A stretch of DNA of 64,000 nt from Roseovarius atlanticus (GCF_001441615.1 NZ_LAXJ01000026.1:1-64000); one strand, 5' to 3'. Shown: positions 43,732 through 53,251, numbered from the stretch's first letter. Notes: generated by a model from the sequence alone, not told the origin. Made by a program: numbers and translations.

Positions 43732-45195
43732 TCAAAATGCGGCCAGCACGGCTTTTGTGCGGCGGTTTGCGGTATAGGCTTCGCGCCCGAGATCCTTGCC
43801 CAGCCCGCTGGCTTTCCATCCGCCGGTGGGCAGGATGTGGTCGCGCGAGCGGCCATAGCGATTGATCCAGACTGTCCCCGCCTCGATCCGGCGCGACACG
43901 CGCAGCGCGCGGCCCAAATCACGGGTGAAGACGCCCGCGCACAACCCGTACGTCGGATGCGCCGCCATCGAAATGGCCTCGTCCTCGGTCTCGAATGTTT
44001 GAAATGTGGCGACGGGACCGAAGATCTCTTCGGTCACGGCAGGATTATCGGGTGACGGCCCCGCCAGCAGCGTGGGTCGGTAATAACTACCCTCGTGGTC
44101 GAACCGCGCCCCGCCACACAACGCCTCAGCCCCCTGGTCGCACGCCGCGCGCACGAGGCTGTCGATCCGGCCAAGCTGCGCTTCGGATATGATCGGGCAA
44201 AAGCCCGATTGGGCGTCCCAGGTGCTGGCCGGCGTGTGCCGGTCGAACCTTTCGGTCAGACGCTGTGCCAATTCCTCCGCAATCCCCCGGGCCACGATCA
44301 TCCGCGAACCCGCGACACAGAATTGGCCGGCATTGGGCAGGATACCACGTTCAAGGCACTCCGCCGCAAGATCGAGGTCGGCATCCTCGAACACGACCAT
44401 CGGGCTCTTTCCACCAAGCTCCAGCGTCATCGGCTTGATCCCGCACCTGGCGACATTCTCCATGATCGCGGCACCGGCGCGGGTCGAGCCGGTGAACGAG
44501 ATCTTGTCGATGCCCGGATGGCCCGTGATCGCTGCGCCGGTTTCCGGACCATCGCCCAGAACCACGTTGAACAGCCCTTCGGGCAGGCCCGCGCGCACCG
44601 AAAGCTCGGCCATGTAAAGCGCCGACCAGGGCGTCATCTCTGACGGTTTCAGGACCACCGCATTCCCCGCGGCGAGCGCAGGGCCCAGTTTCCAACCCGC
44701 CATCGAGATCGGGAAATTCCACGGAGTGATGGCCCCCACCACACCATGCGGCTCCGAGGTGACCATACCCAGGCTTCCCTCTGCCGTGGGCGCCAGCGCG
44801 TCGCATTCCTTGTCGGCGAACTCGGCGAAGAACCGGATCTGCTCGGCGGTCACGGGGATGTCCCCGGCCACCGTGTCGGCCACGGGGCGGCTCGAACAGA
44901 CCGCTTCCAGCCGGGCCAGTACGGGGGCCTCCTCTTCCATCAGGTCGGCCCACCGATGCAGCGCGCGCAACCGTTCGCGCGGGGACGCACGCCCCCAGCC
45001 GGATGTGCGCAGTGCGGTGCGCGCGGCCTCGACCGCGCGGTCCACCACTGCCATGTCGGCTTGGGGCACTGCGCCCAGCGTGGCACCGTTCGACGGGGCC
45101 GTCACTGTGATTTGGTCGCGGGCGGTCACATAGCGTCCACCGATGTAATGCCCGCGGGGCAGCGTCAGCTCCGCAGGATCGAAGGCAAGTGTCAT
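43732..45195 (-). CDS. Aldehyde dehydrogenase family protein
   Basis: ATG 45195 after GAGGTGACC gives 487 residues. The catalytic Cys293 is in AGQFCVAGSRM, the base Glu259 in MTLELGGKSPMVVFEDADLD, and GVVGAITPWNFPISMAGWKL is the coenzyme loop. It differs from the GabD-like paralog, so it probably takes a different aldehyde, for example from betaine, amino or alcohol oxidation. It is the first gene of a three-gene operon. Confidence 0.92.
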   Translation of the reverse strand: MTLAFDPAELTLPRGHYIGGRYVTARDQITVTAPSNGATLGAVPQADMAVVDRAVEAARTALRTSGWGRASPRERLRALHRWADLMEEEAPVLARLEAVCSSRPVADTVAGDIPVTAEQIRFFAEFADKECDALAPTAEGSLGMVTSEPHGVVGAITPWNFPISMAGWKLGPALAAGNAVVLKPSEMTPWSALYMAELSVRAGLPEGLFNVVLGDGPETGAAITGHPGIDKISFTGSTRAGAAIMENVARCGIKPMTLELGGKSPMVVFEDADLDLAAECLERGILPNAGQFCVAGSRMIVARGIAEELAQRLTERFDRHTPASTWDAQSGFCPIISEAQLGRIDSLVRAACDQGAEALCGGARFDHEGSYYRPTLLAGPSPDNPAVTEEIFGPVATFQTFETEDEAISMAAHPTYGLCAGVFTRDLGRALRVSRRIEAGTVWINRYGRSRDHILPTGGWKASGLGKDLGREAYTANRRTKAVLAAF

Positions 45196-45317
45196 GGTCA
45201 CCTCTCGTTGGTTGTCCACAGTCTGACGTGATCGGATTGGCAACACTTGCCGAAAGCGTTCGGATGGCGGCATTTTTCGCCGCCATCGCCATCATGGGAC
45301 GCAGAAGATTGTGTAGC
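45196..45317. other. Intergenic region upstream of the aldehyde dehydrogenase operon
   Basis: About 120 bases that should carry the promoter of the operon ending at 41213. The end of the preceding operon (45318) lies on the same strand just upstream. No clear operator is visible. Confidence 0.4.
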
Positions 45318-46691
45318 TCATTCGGGCGCATCGGCGCGGGAGGCCAACAGGCCAAGCGGCGCAGGACGCACGGGCGGCTGTGACCGCAGACGGCCCACGG
45401 AGGCGGGATCGCACCCTGCCTGCCCCGCCATCACCTCGGCCCCCGCAATCTGGCAGTACCGGCCCTGGCAGCGCCCCATACCGACACGGCTGAGCGACTT
45501 GGCCCGGTTCGCATCCTTTCCGGACAGGCTCAGGCTCCGGCGCAGCTCGCCCGCGGTGATGCCTTCGCACCGGCAAAGGACCGCTTCGTCCGGCACGGCC
45601 CGGACCATCTCCGCAGGCCAGGGAAACGCGGCGGCGACCGCCTTGGCGAAACGGGCCATGCGCCGCATCCTTCGAATATCGCCATCCTGCTCCCCCGTGT
45701 CCACGGGATGCCCCAGATCGGCAAGGCAGGCACGCGCGGCCAGCCGCCCGGCGATCTCCGCTCCGTCGGCTCCCAAAAGACACAGCCCGTCCCCCGCCAG
45801 GTACAGCCCGTCCCGGACCCGTCCTGCCATGTCCGTCCGGGGCAGCCACTGCGCCCATGTATCCGACCACGCGAACTCTGCCCACGCCAGATCGGCCAGC
45901 GCCGTCTCGGCGCGCAGGTGCCACCCAAGCGCCACGGTATCGCAGGCCGTGCGGTGATGCCGGCCCCCCGCGTCCCGCCAGGTGATCGCGGCAGGGCCGC
46001 TCCCATCACCCTCGATCTCCGTCAGGTTGACACCGGCCGAGTACCGCCGGCCCAGCCCGGCCCGCAACCGCAGACCGCGCAGCGTGACCCCCGGCCGGGC
46101 CAGCGCCATACCGATTCCGCCACGAATCTGAGCACGCCATGGCGCGGTGTCCAGCACCGCAGCCACCGTCGCCCCCGCGGCAATCAGCTGCGAGGCCACC
46201 AGCGTCAAAAGTGGCCCAGATCCCGCCAGCACGATCCGCCGTCCGAGTGCCACGCCCTGGGACTTCAGCGCTATCTGCGCGGCACCCAGCGAATAGACAC
46301 CCGCCATCTGCCATCCCGGCACCGGCGCCAGCCGATCGGTCGCACCGGGCGCGAGCAGCAGGCAATCGTATGTCAGCGACAGGACACCGTCAGGAGAGAG
46401 CACCTGAGCGCTCCCGTCCTGCAGACCCAGGACACTGCACCGAGGGTGATAATCGATCTGCCGTTCACGCACGAGGCCATCGAACGTCTCGTGTAAACTC
46501 ATGGCCTTCCCGGCCTCGGATCCGTACAGGGTACGCGGCGGGCGCAGGAAGCCTTCGGGGGGACGACGATAGATCTGGCCTCCGGCGCGTGCACCCTCGT
46601 CCACGACAACCGGGCACAGACCGGCGGCGACGAGCGTTTCCGCCGCGCGGATGCCCGCCGGCCCCGCCCCAACAATCAGCACGCGCGTCAT
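45318..46691 (-). CDS. FAD/NAD-binding oxidoreductase subunit with BFD-like [2Fe-2S] end (HcnB/opine oxidase A type)
   Basis: ATG 46691 overlaps the small [2Fe-2S] gene. The 457-residue product binds FAD at GAGPAG (residues 8-13) and NAD at GRRIVLAGSGPLLTLVASQL. The C-terminus has four Cys at 373, 375, 408 and 413 (CRC and CQGRYC), a bacterioferritin-associated-ferredoxin-like [2Fe-2S] motif. This is the electron-transfer subunit layout of opine oxidase, hydrogen cyanide synthase B and D-hydroxyproline dehydrogenase alpha. It is the last gene of the hydantoinase operon. The catalytic oxidase subunit is not in the operon. Confidence 0.85.
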   Translation of the reverse strand: MTRVLIVGAGPAGIRAAETLVAAGLCPVVVDEGARAGGQIYRRPPEGFLRPPRTLYGSEAGKAMSLHETFDGLVRERQIDYHPRCSVLGLQDGSAQVLSPDGVLSLTYDCLLLAPGATDRLAPVPGWQMAGVYSLGAAQIALKSQGVALGRRIVLAGSGPLLTLVASQLIAAGATVAAVLDTAPWRAQIRGGIGMALARPGVTLRGLRLRAGLGRRYSAGVNLTEIEGDGSGPAAITWRDAGGRHHRTACDTVALGWHLRAETALADLAWAEFAWSDTWAQWLPRTDMAGRVRDGLYLAGDGLCLLGADGAEIAGRLAARACLADLGHPVDTGEQDGDIRRMRRMARFAKAVAAAFPWPAEMVRAVPDEAVLCRCEGITAGELRRSLSLSGKDANRAKSLSRVGMGRCQGRYCQIAGAEVMAGQAGCDPASVGRLRSQPPVRPAPLGLLASRADAPE

Positions 46692-47011
46692 GGCCCGGGC
46701 CAGCGGTCGGGCGGGGCCGCGCGCAACCGCATCCCCTCTTGCAGCAATGTCGAACAGGCGCGCAGACGCGGGCCGTCTTCCTGCCACAGCCAGCAATCCT
46801 GGCACGCGCCCATCAGGCAGAAGCCCGCGCGCCGCTCTGGCCCGAACTCCGCGTCCCGCAGCGAGGGTTCCGACGCCAGAATGGCGGTCAGGAGCGTATC
46901 GCCCTTCAGCCCTGACAGCGCACGCCCATCGAAGGTAAAGGTCACTGTAGGACGATCCGCTTCGGCCAGACGTTGGAGACGCCCCGTGTGCATCGCGCCC
47001 GAACGGCTCAT
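46688..47011 (-). CDS. Small [2Fe-2S] ferredoxin-like oxidoreductase subunit (HcnA/SoxA-N type)
   Basis: ATG 47011 overlaps the HyuB stop by 4 bases. The 107-residue protein has Cys65, Cys70, Cys73 and Cys86 in CLMGACQDCWLWQEDG and RACS, typical of a plant-type [2Fe-2S] ferredoxin. The N-terminal half TVTFTFDGRALSGLKGDTLL fits the family. It pairs with the FAD subunit that overlaps it, forming an electron path in a heteromeric oxidase. Confidence 0.87.
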   Translation of the reverse strand: MSRSGAMHTGRLQRLAEADRPTVTFTFDGRALSGLKGDTLLTAILASEPSLRDAEFGPERRAGFCLMGACQDCWLWQEDGPRLRACSTLLQEGMRLRAAPPDRWPGP

Positions 47012-48996
47012 TCCGCGGCCTCTGCCGTGGCCTGACTTTGCGGGATGTCGGGAAACCGCACGCAGGTCTCGTCGAAAGCGGCGCTGACTCCTTCGGCGCC
47101 CGCGCGCCCGTCCATACGGCGGAAAACCTCCGTCTTGACGAAAAATCGCCAATGGACGGGCAGCGCCGCCAGGATGTCGGTCAGGCGCGCATAGGCCGGG
47201 GCCGTCCACTGTGCCTCGTATGCCTCGCGTTCGGGTCCGAAATGGAAATGATTCTCATGCGCGCCTGAGGCGGACCTCAGTGCGGCCGTGGCCGCCTCGT
47301 CCACCTCTCCGTCGTCCAGCAGGACCACACCATACTCGGATCGCGCCGCCTCGTCCGAGACATGGCCGCGCCGCACGTCGAGGGCGACGCGCCAGGCCTC
47401 GCGTTCCATCGGATCACCTCGCCCGCCTCCTCCTGCAGACCTCAGCGACAGAACGTCGCCCGGTTGCAATATGGCTGTGTCGGCACTGCCCATCCGGCGT
47501 GCCTCGGGCGTGTCGGGATTGACCGCCATCTCGGCCAGCCCCGCCGCGCGCCCGCCCAGTACGCCCCAAGGCCGGAACCGCGAACGGTCGCGATTGCGGG
47601 CCGTGATACGCGTATCGGGTGTGAAAACGCGAAACGCCATTTCCGTGGCCAGCCCGCCGCGCCAGCGCCCCGCCCCGCCGGTGTCGCGGGCCAGACCGTA
47701 TTTGACGAACTCGATCGGCACCTCGGTTTCGGTGATCTCGATCGGCGTATTGCGCAGATAGGCCGCATCCGCGCCAGACCCGTTGGTGCCGTCGCGGTCG
47801 GGCATTCCGCCTCCGCCTCCGACCACCGGGTTCACCGCCGCGATGATTTTCTGCCCGGTGCGCTCGTCGTGTGTCATAACGTTGACGATGCAGTTGTTGC
47901 CGGCGGGCGCGGCGGGCATCCGGTCCGGAACGGCTTGGCTGAACGCGCCGAAAATGACCGAGCGCAGCCGCGCACAGGTTAGCGATCGCATTCCCACAGC
48001 CGCTGGCGCCACGGGATTCAACACGCTCCCCTCGGGCGCGATGCAGGTAAAGGGCCGTGTCAGTCCGGTGTTCAGCAACAGCCGCGGATTGAGCGTGTAT
48101 AGCACATAGTAGACCCCCACCATCAGGATCGTGTGACGTGGGTCGCCCCCCGATGGCACGTTAAGCGACGAGCCCAGCTGCGGATCCGATCCGGTAAAAT
48201 CCAGCTCCGCGCTGTCGCCACGTATACGTAGCGTAAGGTTCAGGCGGCATGGATTGGCGAAATCGCTATCCTCGTCCGCGTAGTCGGCGAAGGAATAGTC
48301 ACCATCAGGGATCGCCCTCAGGATTTCTCGCGCCTGCGCCTCGGCCTGGTCCTTGAGCGCGGCCACACCCGACACGAATCCGTGCCGCCCGAACCGCGCC
48401 AGCATCCCGTGCACCTTGCGCTCGCCGGTGTTGAGTGCGCCCACCAGCGCCTTGATATCGCCGACATTTAGACCCGGCTTGCGCACGTTCGTCTCCATGA
48501 TCCGAAGGATCTGCGCGTCGAAGACCCCTTCGTTCACCAGCTTCATCGGCGGGAACCGCACACCTTCCTGATGGATCTCGGTCAGTGAACGCGACAGTGA
48601 CGCCGGCACCGCACCGCCCATATCGGTGTTGTGGATATGCCCCCCGGTCCAGGCCACGATCTCGTCCTCGTGAAAGACCGGCTTCCACAAATGCGTATCG
48701 GGGGCGTGGGTTGCGACATGCCCGGAATAAGGATCGTTGGTAAATGCCACGTCACCGGGACGGTAGCCGTCGATCATGTCGATGGCGCGTCCGTAGGTCA
48801 GGCCGGGGTACCACGTGGCACCAAGGCTCATGGGCACGGCAAAGGTGTCGCCGGCACGGTCCATGATCATGACGGTGAAATCCTGCGTCTCTTTCACGAA
48901 GGCGGAATGGGCCGTGCGTTGCAGGGTATACGCCATGTTCTCGGCCGCTGCGCGGGCGTGGTTGGCCAAAACCTGAAGGGTCATCTTTTCGGTCAT
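47008..48996 (-). CDS. hyuB: Hydantoinase B/oxoprolinase subunit (HyuB)
   Basis: This 662-residue protein shows HyuB motifs: ENMAYTLQRTAHSAFVKETQ, FTNDPYSGHVATHAPDTHLW, GGHIHNTDMGGAVPASLSRS and SGGDPRHTILMVG. HyuB works with HyuA to open a cyclic amide such as N-methylhydantoin or 5-oxoproline, using ATP. The gene lies 4 bases downstream of HyuA. Its overlap with the [2Fe-2S] gene ties ring opening to an oxidation. Confidence 0.93.
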   Translation of the reverse strand: MTEKMTLQVLANHARAAAENMAYTLQRTAHSAFVKETQDFTVMIMDRAGDTFAVPMSLGATWYPGLTYGRAIDMIDGYRPGDVAFTNDPYSGHVATHAPDTHLWKPVFHEDEIVAWTGGHIHNTDMGGAVPASLSRSLTEIHQEGVRFPPMKLVNEGVFDAQILRIMETNVRKPGLNVGDIKALVGALNTGERKVHGMLARFGRHGFVSGVAALKDQAEAQAREILRAIPDGDYSFADYADEDSDFANPCRLNLTLRIRGDSAELDFTGSDPQLGSSLNVPSGGDPRHTILMVGVYYVLYTLNPRLLLNTGLTRPFTCIAPEGSVLNPVAPAAVGMRSLTCARLRSVIFGAFSQAVPDRMPAAPAGNNCIVNVMTHDERTGQKIIAAVNPVVGGGGGMPDRDGTNGSGADAAYLRNTPIEITETEVPIEFVKYGLARDTGGAGRWRGGLATEMAFRVFTPDTRITARNRDRSRFRPWGVLGGRAAGLAEMAVNPDTPEARRMGSADTAILQPGDVLSLRSAGGGGRGDPMEREAWRVALDVRRGHVSDEAARSEYGVVLLDDGEVDEAATAALRSASGAHENHFHFGPEREAYEAQWTAPAYARLTDILAALPVHWRFFVKTEVFRRMDGRAGAEGVSAAFDETCVRFPDIPQSQATAEAAE

Positions 48997-49000
48997 GGGA

Positions 49001-51055
49001 TCACTCCGCGAATATCAGATGGATGTTGAGATGCCGGTCTACTTGCGCCGTCGCACCACCGGGGATGGCCAGCGTCGTGTCCTCCTGACACACCACGGCG
49101 GGGCCGTGGAATTCCGTACCCGAGACCAGATCGGACCGTTGGAACAGCGGGATGTCCCGCGCGCCGTTCAAATGCACTTGCACGTACCGCTCGGGCGTGG
49201 CTTGGGACGCGCCATCCGATGGCTCTGCTGCCATGTCAAGCTTGGGCGTCAGCCCGATTGCCGCCAGCCTCAGGTTCACGATCTCGATCGCCCCGTCATC
49301 ATCATTGAAATCATAGATCTGACGGTGCGTTTCGTGAAAAGCGGCCGCCATGCGAGCGGGGTCTGACAGCCAGTCCGGCTCCAGCGGCGTTTCAATCTCA
49401 TAGCTCTGTCCGGCGTAGCGCATATCGGCCGAAAGCCGGATCTGAGCCGGACCGTCATGGCCTTGCGCCGTCAGCCATGCCTGTCCCTCGTCCCGCAGCG
49501 CTTCGAACGCGGCGCGCAACGTTGACACGGCGGCTGCGTCAAGGTCCCTGAACACCGTCCGCAGGAAATCACCCCGCATGTCGGCCACCAGTCCTCCCAA
49601 CGCGGACACCACGCCCGGCCGTCGCGGCGCCAGCACCCGCTCCATGCCCAGTTCTCTTGCCAGAAAGGCACCCAGCATCGGCCCGCCGCCGCCAAATGGC
49701 ATCAGCGTAAAGTCTCGCAGGTCGACCCCCGCACGCGAGCCCAGCTTCTCGACCTCGACGAACATCTCGGACACCGCGATATCCAGTATCGCCTGCGCGG
49801 TCTCTTCGACGCTTCGCCCAATCGGCTCGGCGAGTCCGGCCACAGCCGCGCGGGCCAGATCACGATCGATTTTCAACTGCCCATAGGCCATCTCGACCTG
49901 CCCCAGCCAACCGCAGACGGCCATCGCATCGGTCACTGTCGGCGCCGTTCCACCTCGCCCGTAACAGGCTGGCCCTGGCGTAGAGCCGGCCGAGTCCGGC
50001 CCGACGCGCAGCACGCCATGGTTGTCGACGCTGGCGATGGAGCCACCGCCGATGGCGATGGAGCTTACCGATACCGAAGGAATGTGAAGAGGAAAGTCGC
50101 CGATCCGCTCGTCCGAACCGTACTGGACCTCTCCATCTACAATCAGCGCGAAATCAGCAGACGTGCCACCGATATCCAGCGTCAGAACCTGCGACTCCCC
50201 AGCTTGCCGTGCCAGGAACGCGGCGCCCATCACGCCCGACGCAGTGCCCGAAAGCAGCATCGAGACACAGCCCCGACGCCCCTCGGAAGCACTCATCAGC
50301 CCGCCGTTTGACTTGGTCAGCAATGCCTTGGCCGGCACGCCACGCGACGCAAGCCGGTCTTCCAGCGCCGAAAGATACCCAGCCACGCGCGGGTGCACAT
50401 ACCCGTTGAGGATGGCGGTCGAACTGCGCTCGTATTCCCGGATGACCGGCCAGACCTCTGACGAGGTGAAAACGAAAAGATCAGGCGCCTCTGCCTCGAT
50501 CATTGACTTGACCTTGGCTTCCTGGGCGCCGTTACGCCAGCTGTGCAGGAACGAGACGATGATCCCGTCCGCTCCGACATCGCGCGCCTGCGCGACAGCG
50601 TCACGCACCGCCTCGGCCGTCGGCGCCAGCGGTTCGCTGCCATCCGCACGCAGCCGCGCCGGAACGCCGAAGATGCGGTCGCGCGGCACCAAAGGATTGG
50701 CGCGGTGACAAAACAGCGAGTACATGTCCGGCATGGCCAGCCGCGCCAGTTCGATCACATCCTCGAACCCTGCATTGGTGATCATCGCCAACCGCGCGCC
50801 CTTGCGCTGCAAGATTGTGTTGACGCCCACCGTGGTGCCGTGCACGAACCGCGACACGCAGGCCGGATCCAGCCCCACACGCTCGGCCAGAAGGTCCAGC
50901 CCGGTCAGCAATTCGGCGCCCGGCTCATCGGGCGTGGTCAGTACCTTGAGTGACGCGATGCGCCCGCTGGTCGTGTCCAGCGCGCAGAAATCCATGAAGG
51001 TTCCGCCAATATCGACGCCGACTTTCCAATTCGCCGGGGCGAGAGTGCCATCCAT
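49001..51055 (-). CDS. hyuA: Hydantoinase A/oxoprolinase subunit (HyuA)
   Basis: This 684-residue protein starts ANWKVGVDIGGTFMDFCALD, the ATP-binding phosphate loop of the HyuA/oxoprolinase family, and contains VSRFVHGTTVGVNTILQRKG. LTLDIGGTSADFALIVDGEV is the second ATPase motif and FGGGGPMLGAFLARELGMER the third. It is first in the operon; a LysR box lies 81 bases upstream. Substrate could be N-methylhydantoin, 5-oxoproline or another lactam or imide. Confidence 0.93.
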   Translation of the reverse strand: MDGTLAPANWKVGVDIGGTFMDFCALDTTSGRIASLKVLTTPDEPGAELLTGLDLLAERVGLDPACVSRFVHGTTVGVNTILQRKGARLAMITNAGFEDVIELARLAMPDMYSLFCHRANPLVPRDRIFGVPARLRADGSEPLAPTAEAVRDAVAQARDVGADGIIVSFLHSWRNGAQEAKVKSMIEAEAPDLFVFTSSEVWPVIREYERSSTAILNGYVHPRVAGYLSALEDRLASRGVPAKALLTKSNGGLMSASEGRRGCVSMLLSGTASGVMGAAFLARQAGESQVLTLDIGGTSADFALIVDGEVQYGSDERIGDFPLHIPSVSVSSIAIGGGSIASVDNHGVLRVGPDSAGSTPGPACYGRGGTAPTVTDAMAVCGWLGQVEMAYGQLKIDRDLARAAVAGLAEPIGRSVEETAQAILDIAVSEMFVEVEKLGSRAGVDLRDFTLMPFGGGGPMLGAFLARELGMERVLAPRRPGVVSALGGLVADMRGDFLRTVFRDLDAAAVSTLRAAFEALRDEGQAWLTAQGHDGPAQIRLSADMRYAGQSYEIETPLEPDWLSDPARMAAAFHETHRQIYDFNDDDGAIEIVNLRLAAIGLTPKLDMAAEPSDGASQATPERYVQVHLNGARDIPLFQRSDLVSGTEFHGPAVVCQEDTTLAIPGGATAQVDRHLNIHLIFAE

Positions 51056-51135
51056 CTTGCGTGGTCCTTTCGGTCATTTGCCGCAAAGGGACCAGATTAG
51101 TTACACGCCGTCCAAGACTGATCGCGCGGCAGCGC

Positions 51136-51150
51136 ATAAGAAGAGCTTAT
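51136..51150. promoter_or_regulatory. Candidate LysR box upstream of hyuA (ATAAG-N5-CTTAT)
   Basis: ATAAG-AAGAG-CTTAT, inside a perfect 7-bp repeat GCATAAG...CTTATGC (51134-51152), fits the T-N11-A rule. It is 81-95 bases upstream of hyuA and overlaps the LysR stop at 51147. It has nearly the same half sites as the box before the FAD oxidase gene. Confidence 0.55.
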
Positions 51151-52031
51151 GCCTCGGTCACGGGCGTGGCGTGCAACAGCTTGCGCATCGCCACTTCGGC
51201 GCGCGACAGGCTTCGGTCCCGGGACACCAGCAGGGAAACCGGAAGGCTTGGCGTATCGCTCAGAGGTCGCGTGAGGATGCCCGGAAACTGCTCCCACGGC
51301 AAAAGCGCATCGACCAGCGCGACACCCAAGCCGGCCCGCACGAATCCCGCTGCCGAAATTGAACTGTCGATCTCGATCTGCGGCGAAAAACTGATTCCGC
51401 GCCTGCGCATGGCCATGTCCAATTCGTCATGCGGCCGGGTCTGACTGCGATAGGAGATAAGTGTCTCGTCCTTCAGATCTGCATAATCGAGCGTGTCCTG
51501 AATGGCCAAAGGATGATCCACCGGCAGAAGACAGCAGAAATGCGTCTTTCCGATTTGCTCGACCGTGATGTCGGGCGGAAGGTTGTCATCCAGCGCCAGT
51601 GCCATCGCGGCATCGCCCTTGCGCAGCAGGTCCACCATAGCCGCCAAGGGCGCGACATGTGTCCGCAGCACCACATCGGGGTGATTCGCGCGGAACGCAC
51701 TCAGGGCGCGCGGCAGCAGCGACATTCCGGGCGGCGGCGAGGCGGCAATGCGCACCAGTCCCGCCCGGCCCAACCGCAAATCGGATGTCTTGCGCCTTAA
51801 TCCTTCAAGCCCCGCAAACAGGCGTTCGGCCTCGGGATAAATTTCAAACGCTTCGGGCGTCGGCCGCAAACGGCCTTTCTCGCGGTCGAAAAGGTCGAAG
51901 CCCAGCTGCGCCTCGGTGTGGATCAGAATCTGGCTCAGCGCGGGCTGGGAAATATTGAGCAGGCGCGCGGCCCCGGTAACGGTTCCGGCCCGCATCACGG
52001 CGGTGAAGACTTCAAGCTGACGCGCGCGCAT
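51147..52031 (-). CDS. LysR-family transcriptional regulator
   Basis: The 294-residue regulator begins MRARQLEVFTAVMRAGTVTG with helix-turn-helix AARLLNISQPALSQILIHTE. The effector domain contains LVRIAASPPPGMSLLPRALS and the binding-site-like DETLISYRSQTRPH. It is divergent from an FAD oxidase and precedes the hydantoinase operon. The ATARG-N5-CTTAT boxes in both control regions suggest that it coordinates both units. Confidence 0.92.
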   Translation of the reverse strand: MRARQLEVFTAVMRAGTVTGAARLLNISQPALSQILIHTEAQLGFDLFDREKGRLRPTPEAFEIYPEAERLFAGLEGLRRKTSDLRLGRAGLVRIAASPPPGMSLLPRALSAFRANHPDVVLRTHVAPLAAMVDLLRKGDAAMALALDDNLPPDITVEQIGKTHFCCLLPVDHPLAIQDTLDYADLKDETLISYRSQTRPHDELDMAMRRRGISFSPQIEIDSSISAAGFVRAGLGVALVDALLPWEQFPGILTRPLSDTPSLPVSLLVSRDRSLSRAEVAMRKLLHATPVTEA

Positions 52032-52043
52032 CGTTCATACCCC

Positions 52044-52058
52044 ATAGGTGCAGCTTAT
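52044..52058. promoter_or_regulatory. Candidate LysR box between lysR and the FAD oxidase (ATAGG-N5-CTTAT)
   Basis: ATAGG-TGCAG-CTTAT has the T-N11-A spacing and differs by one base in its half sites from the box upstream of hyuA. It is 13-27 bases from the LysR start and 85-99 bases before the FAD oxidase start, typical for autorepression plus divergent activation. Confidence 0.55.
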
Positions 52059-52142
52059 AGCGTGCCACGGATCCGGTCTTTGACTCAAGCCGTTGTAACG
52101 CGTCTCATTGCGCAAATTCCTGGGCCAAAGGGACAATGCTGC

Positions 52143-53249
52143 ATGGATGTGATCGTACTCGGTGGCGGCCTGATGGGAACGGCATCGGCCTTCTTTCTGG
52201 CGCGACGCGGCGTCCGCGTGACCCTGATCGAGCGCGGTCGGATCGGTGCCGGGGCAACCGTGGCCTCTTTCGGCAACATCCGGCGCAGCGGGCGTCACCT
52301 GTCGCAACTGCCGCTGGCAGCGCGTTCACTGTCGATCTGGAACGAGGCGGAGACGCTCCTTGGCCGCGATGTGGAATTTCGACCGACCGGGCACTTGCGC
52401 CTGATTTTCGATTCCGAAAGCCTGGATGACATGCGCGCCTTCGCCCAGTCGGCTCAGGCCGAGGGCCTGATCCTCGATGAACTCGACCCCGCCCAGCTGC
52501 GCACCCGGTTTCCGGGTCTCGGTCCAACAGCCATTGCCGCCTCCTTCTCGCCAAACGACGGATCCGCAAACCCCCGATTGGTTGGCCCGGCATTCGCAGA
52601 CGCCGCCGCGCGCGCAGGGGCACGCGTGGTCGACGAGGCTCTTGTCTCGGAGATCCGAACCAGTGACGCCGGCTTCGAGGTCAAGACGGCCAAAGGCACC
52701 TTTCGCGCCGCGAATTTGCTCAACTGCGCAGGTGCCTGGGGCCGTTCCGTCGCTGCGCAATTCGACGAAGATGTGCCCCTGGAAACCTGGGGGCCGCAAA
52801 TGGCGGTGACCGAACCCCTGCCCTATCGCATTGCGCCGGTCGTCGGGGTCTGGTCCCAGACGCACGGTGCCTATCTGCGGCAGGTCGAACGTGGCAATGT
52901 CGTCTTCGGCGGGGCGGTCGACCGCGTGCGCATCGAGTCCGAGCCGGGGTTTGCGCGTCCCGATCCCGCCCGCCTGCCCGCCCAGGTCGCCGCGGTGCTC
53001 AAGCTGGTTCCTGCCCTGGCCGACGTGGCCATCATACGTCAATGGTCCGGTTGCGAAGGCTATGTGGCCGACGCGCTGCCCATCATGGGGCCTTCGGGCA
53101 CGACACCCGGTCTCTTCCACGCGTTCGGGTTCTGCGGGCACGGGTTTCAGCTGGGGCCCGGCGTCGGCGCGGCCATGGCAGAACTGATCGCAACAGGGCA
53201 GTGCGAGACTCCGCTGAAAGAATTCGCCATCACGCGGTTCGCCGCATGA
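52143..53249 (+). CDS. FAD-dependent amine/amino-acid oxidase subunit (DAO family)
   Basis: ATG 52143 begins with MDVIVLGGGLMGTASAFFLA, the FAD site at residues 6-20; the frame is open further upstream without a plausible domain. The 368-residue product has GAGATVASFGNIRRSGRHLS and a C-terminal GFCGHGFQLGPGVGAAMAEL that is typical of DAO-fold enzymes such as D-hydroxyproline or opine oxidase beta. It shares a LysR box with the hyu/Fe-S operon and may be its missing catalytic subunit. Confidence 0.88.
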   Translation: MDVIVLGGGLMGTASAFFLARRGVRVTLIERGRIGAGATVASFGNIRRSGRHLSQLPLAARSLSIWNEAETLLGRDVEFRPTGHLRLIFDSESLDDMRAFAQSAQAEGLILDELDPAQLRTRFPGLGPTAIAASFSPNDGSANPRLVGPAFADAAARAGARVVDEALVSEIRTSDAGFEVKTAKGTFRAANLLNCAGAWGRSVAAQFDEDVPLETWGPQMAVTEPLPYRIAPVVGVWSQTHGAYLRQVERGNVVFGGAVDRVRIESEPGFARPDPARLPAQVAAVLKLVPALADVAIIRQWSGCEGYVADALPIMGPSGTTPGLFHAFGFCGHGFQLGPGVGAAMAELIATGQCETPLKEFAITRFAA

Positions 53250-53251
53250 GA

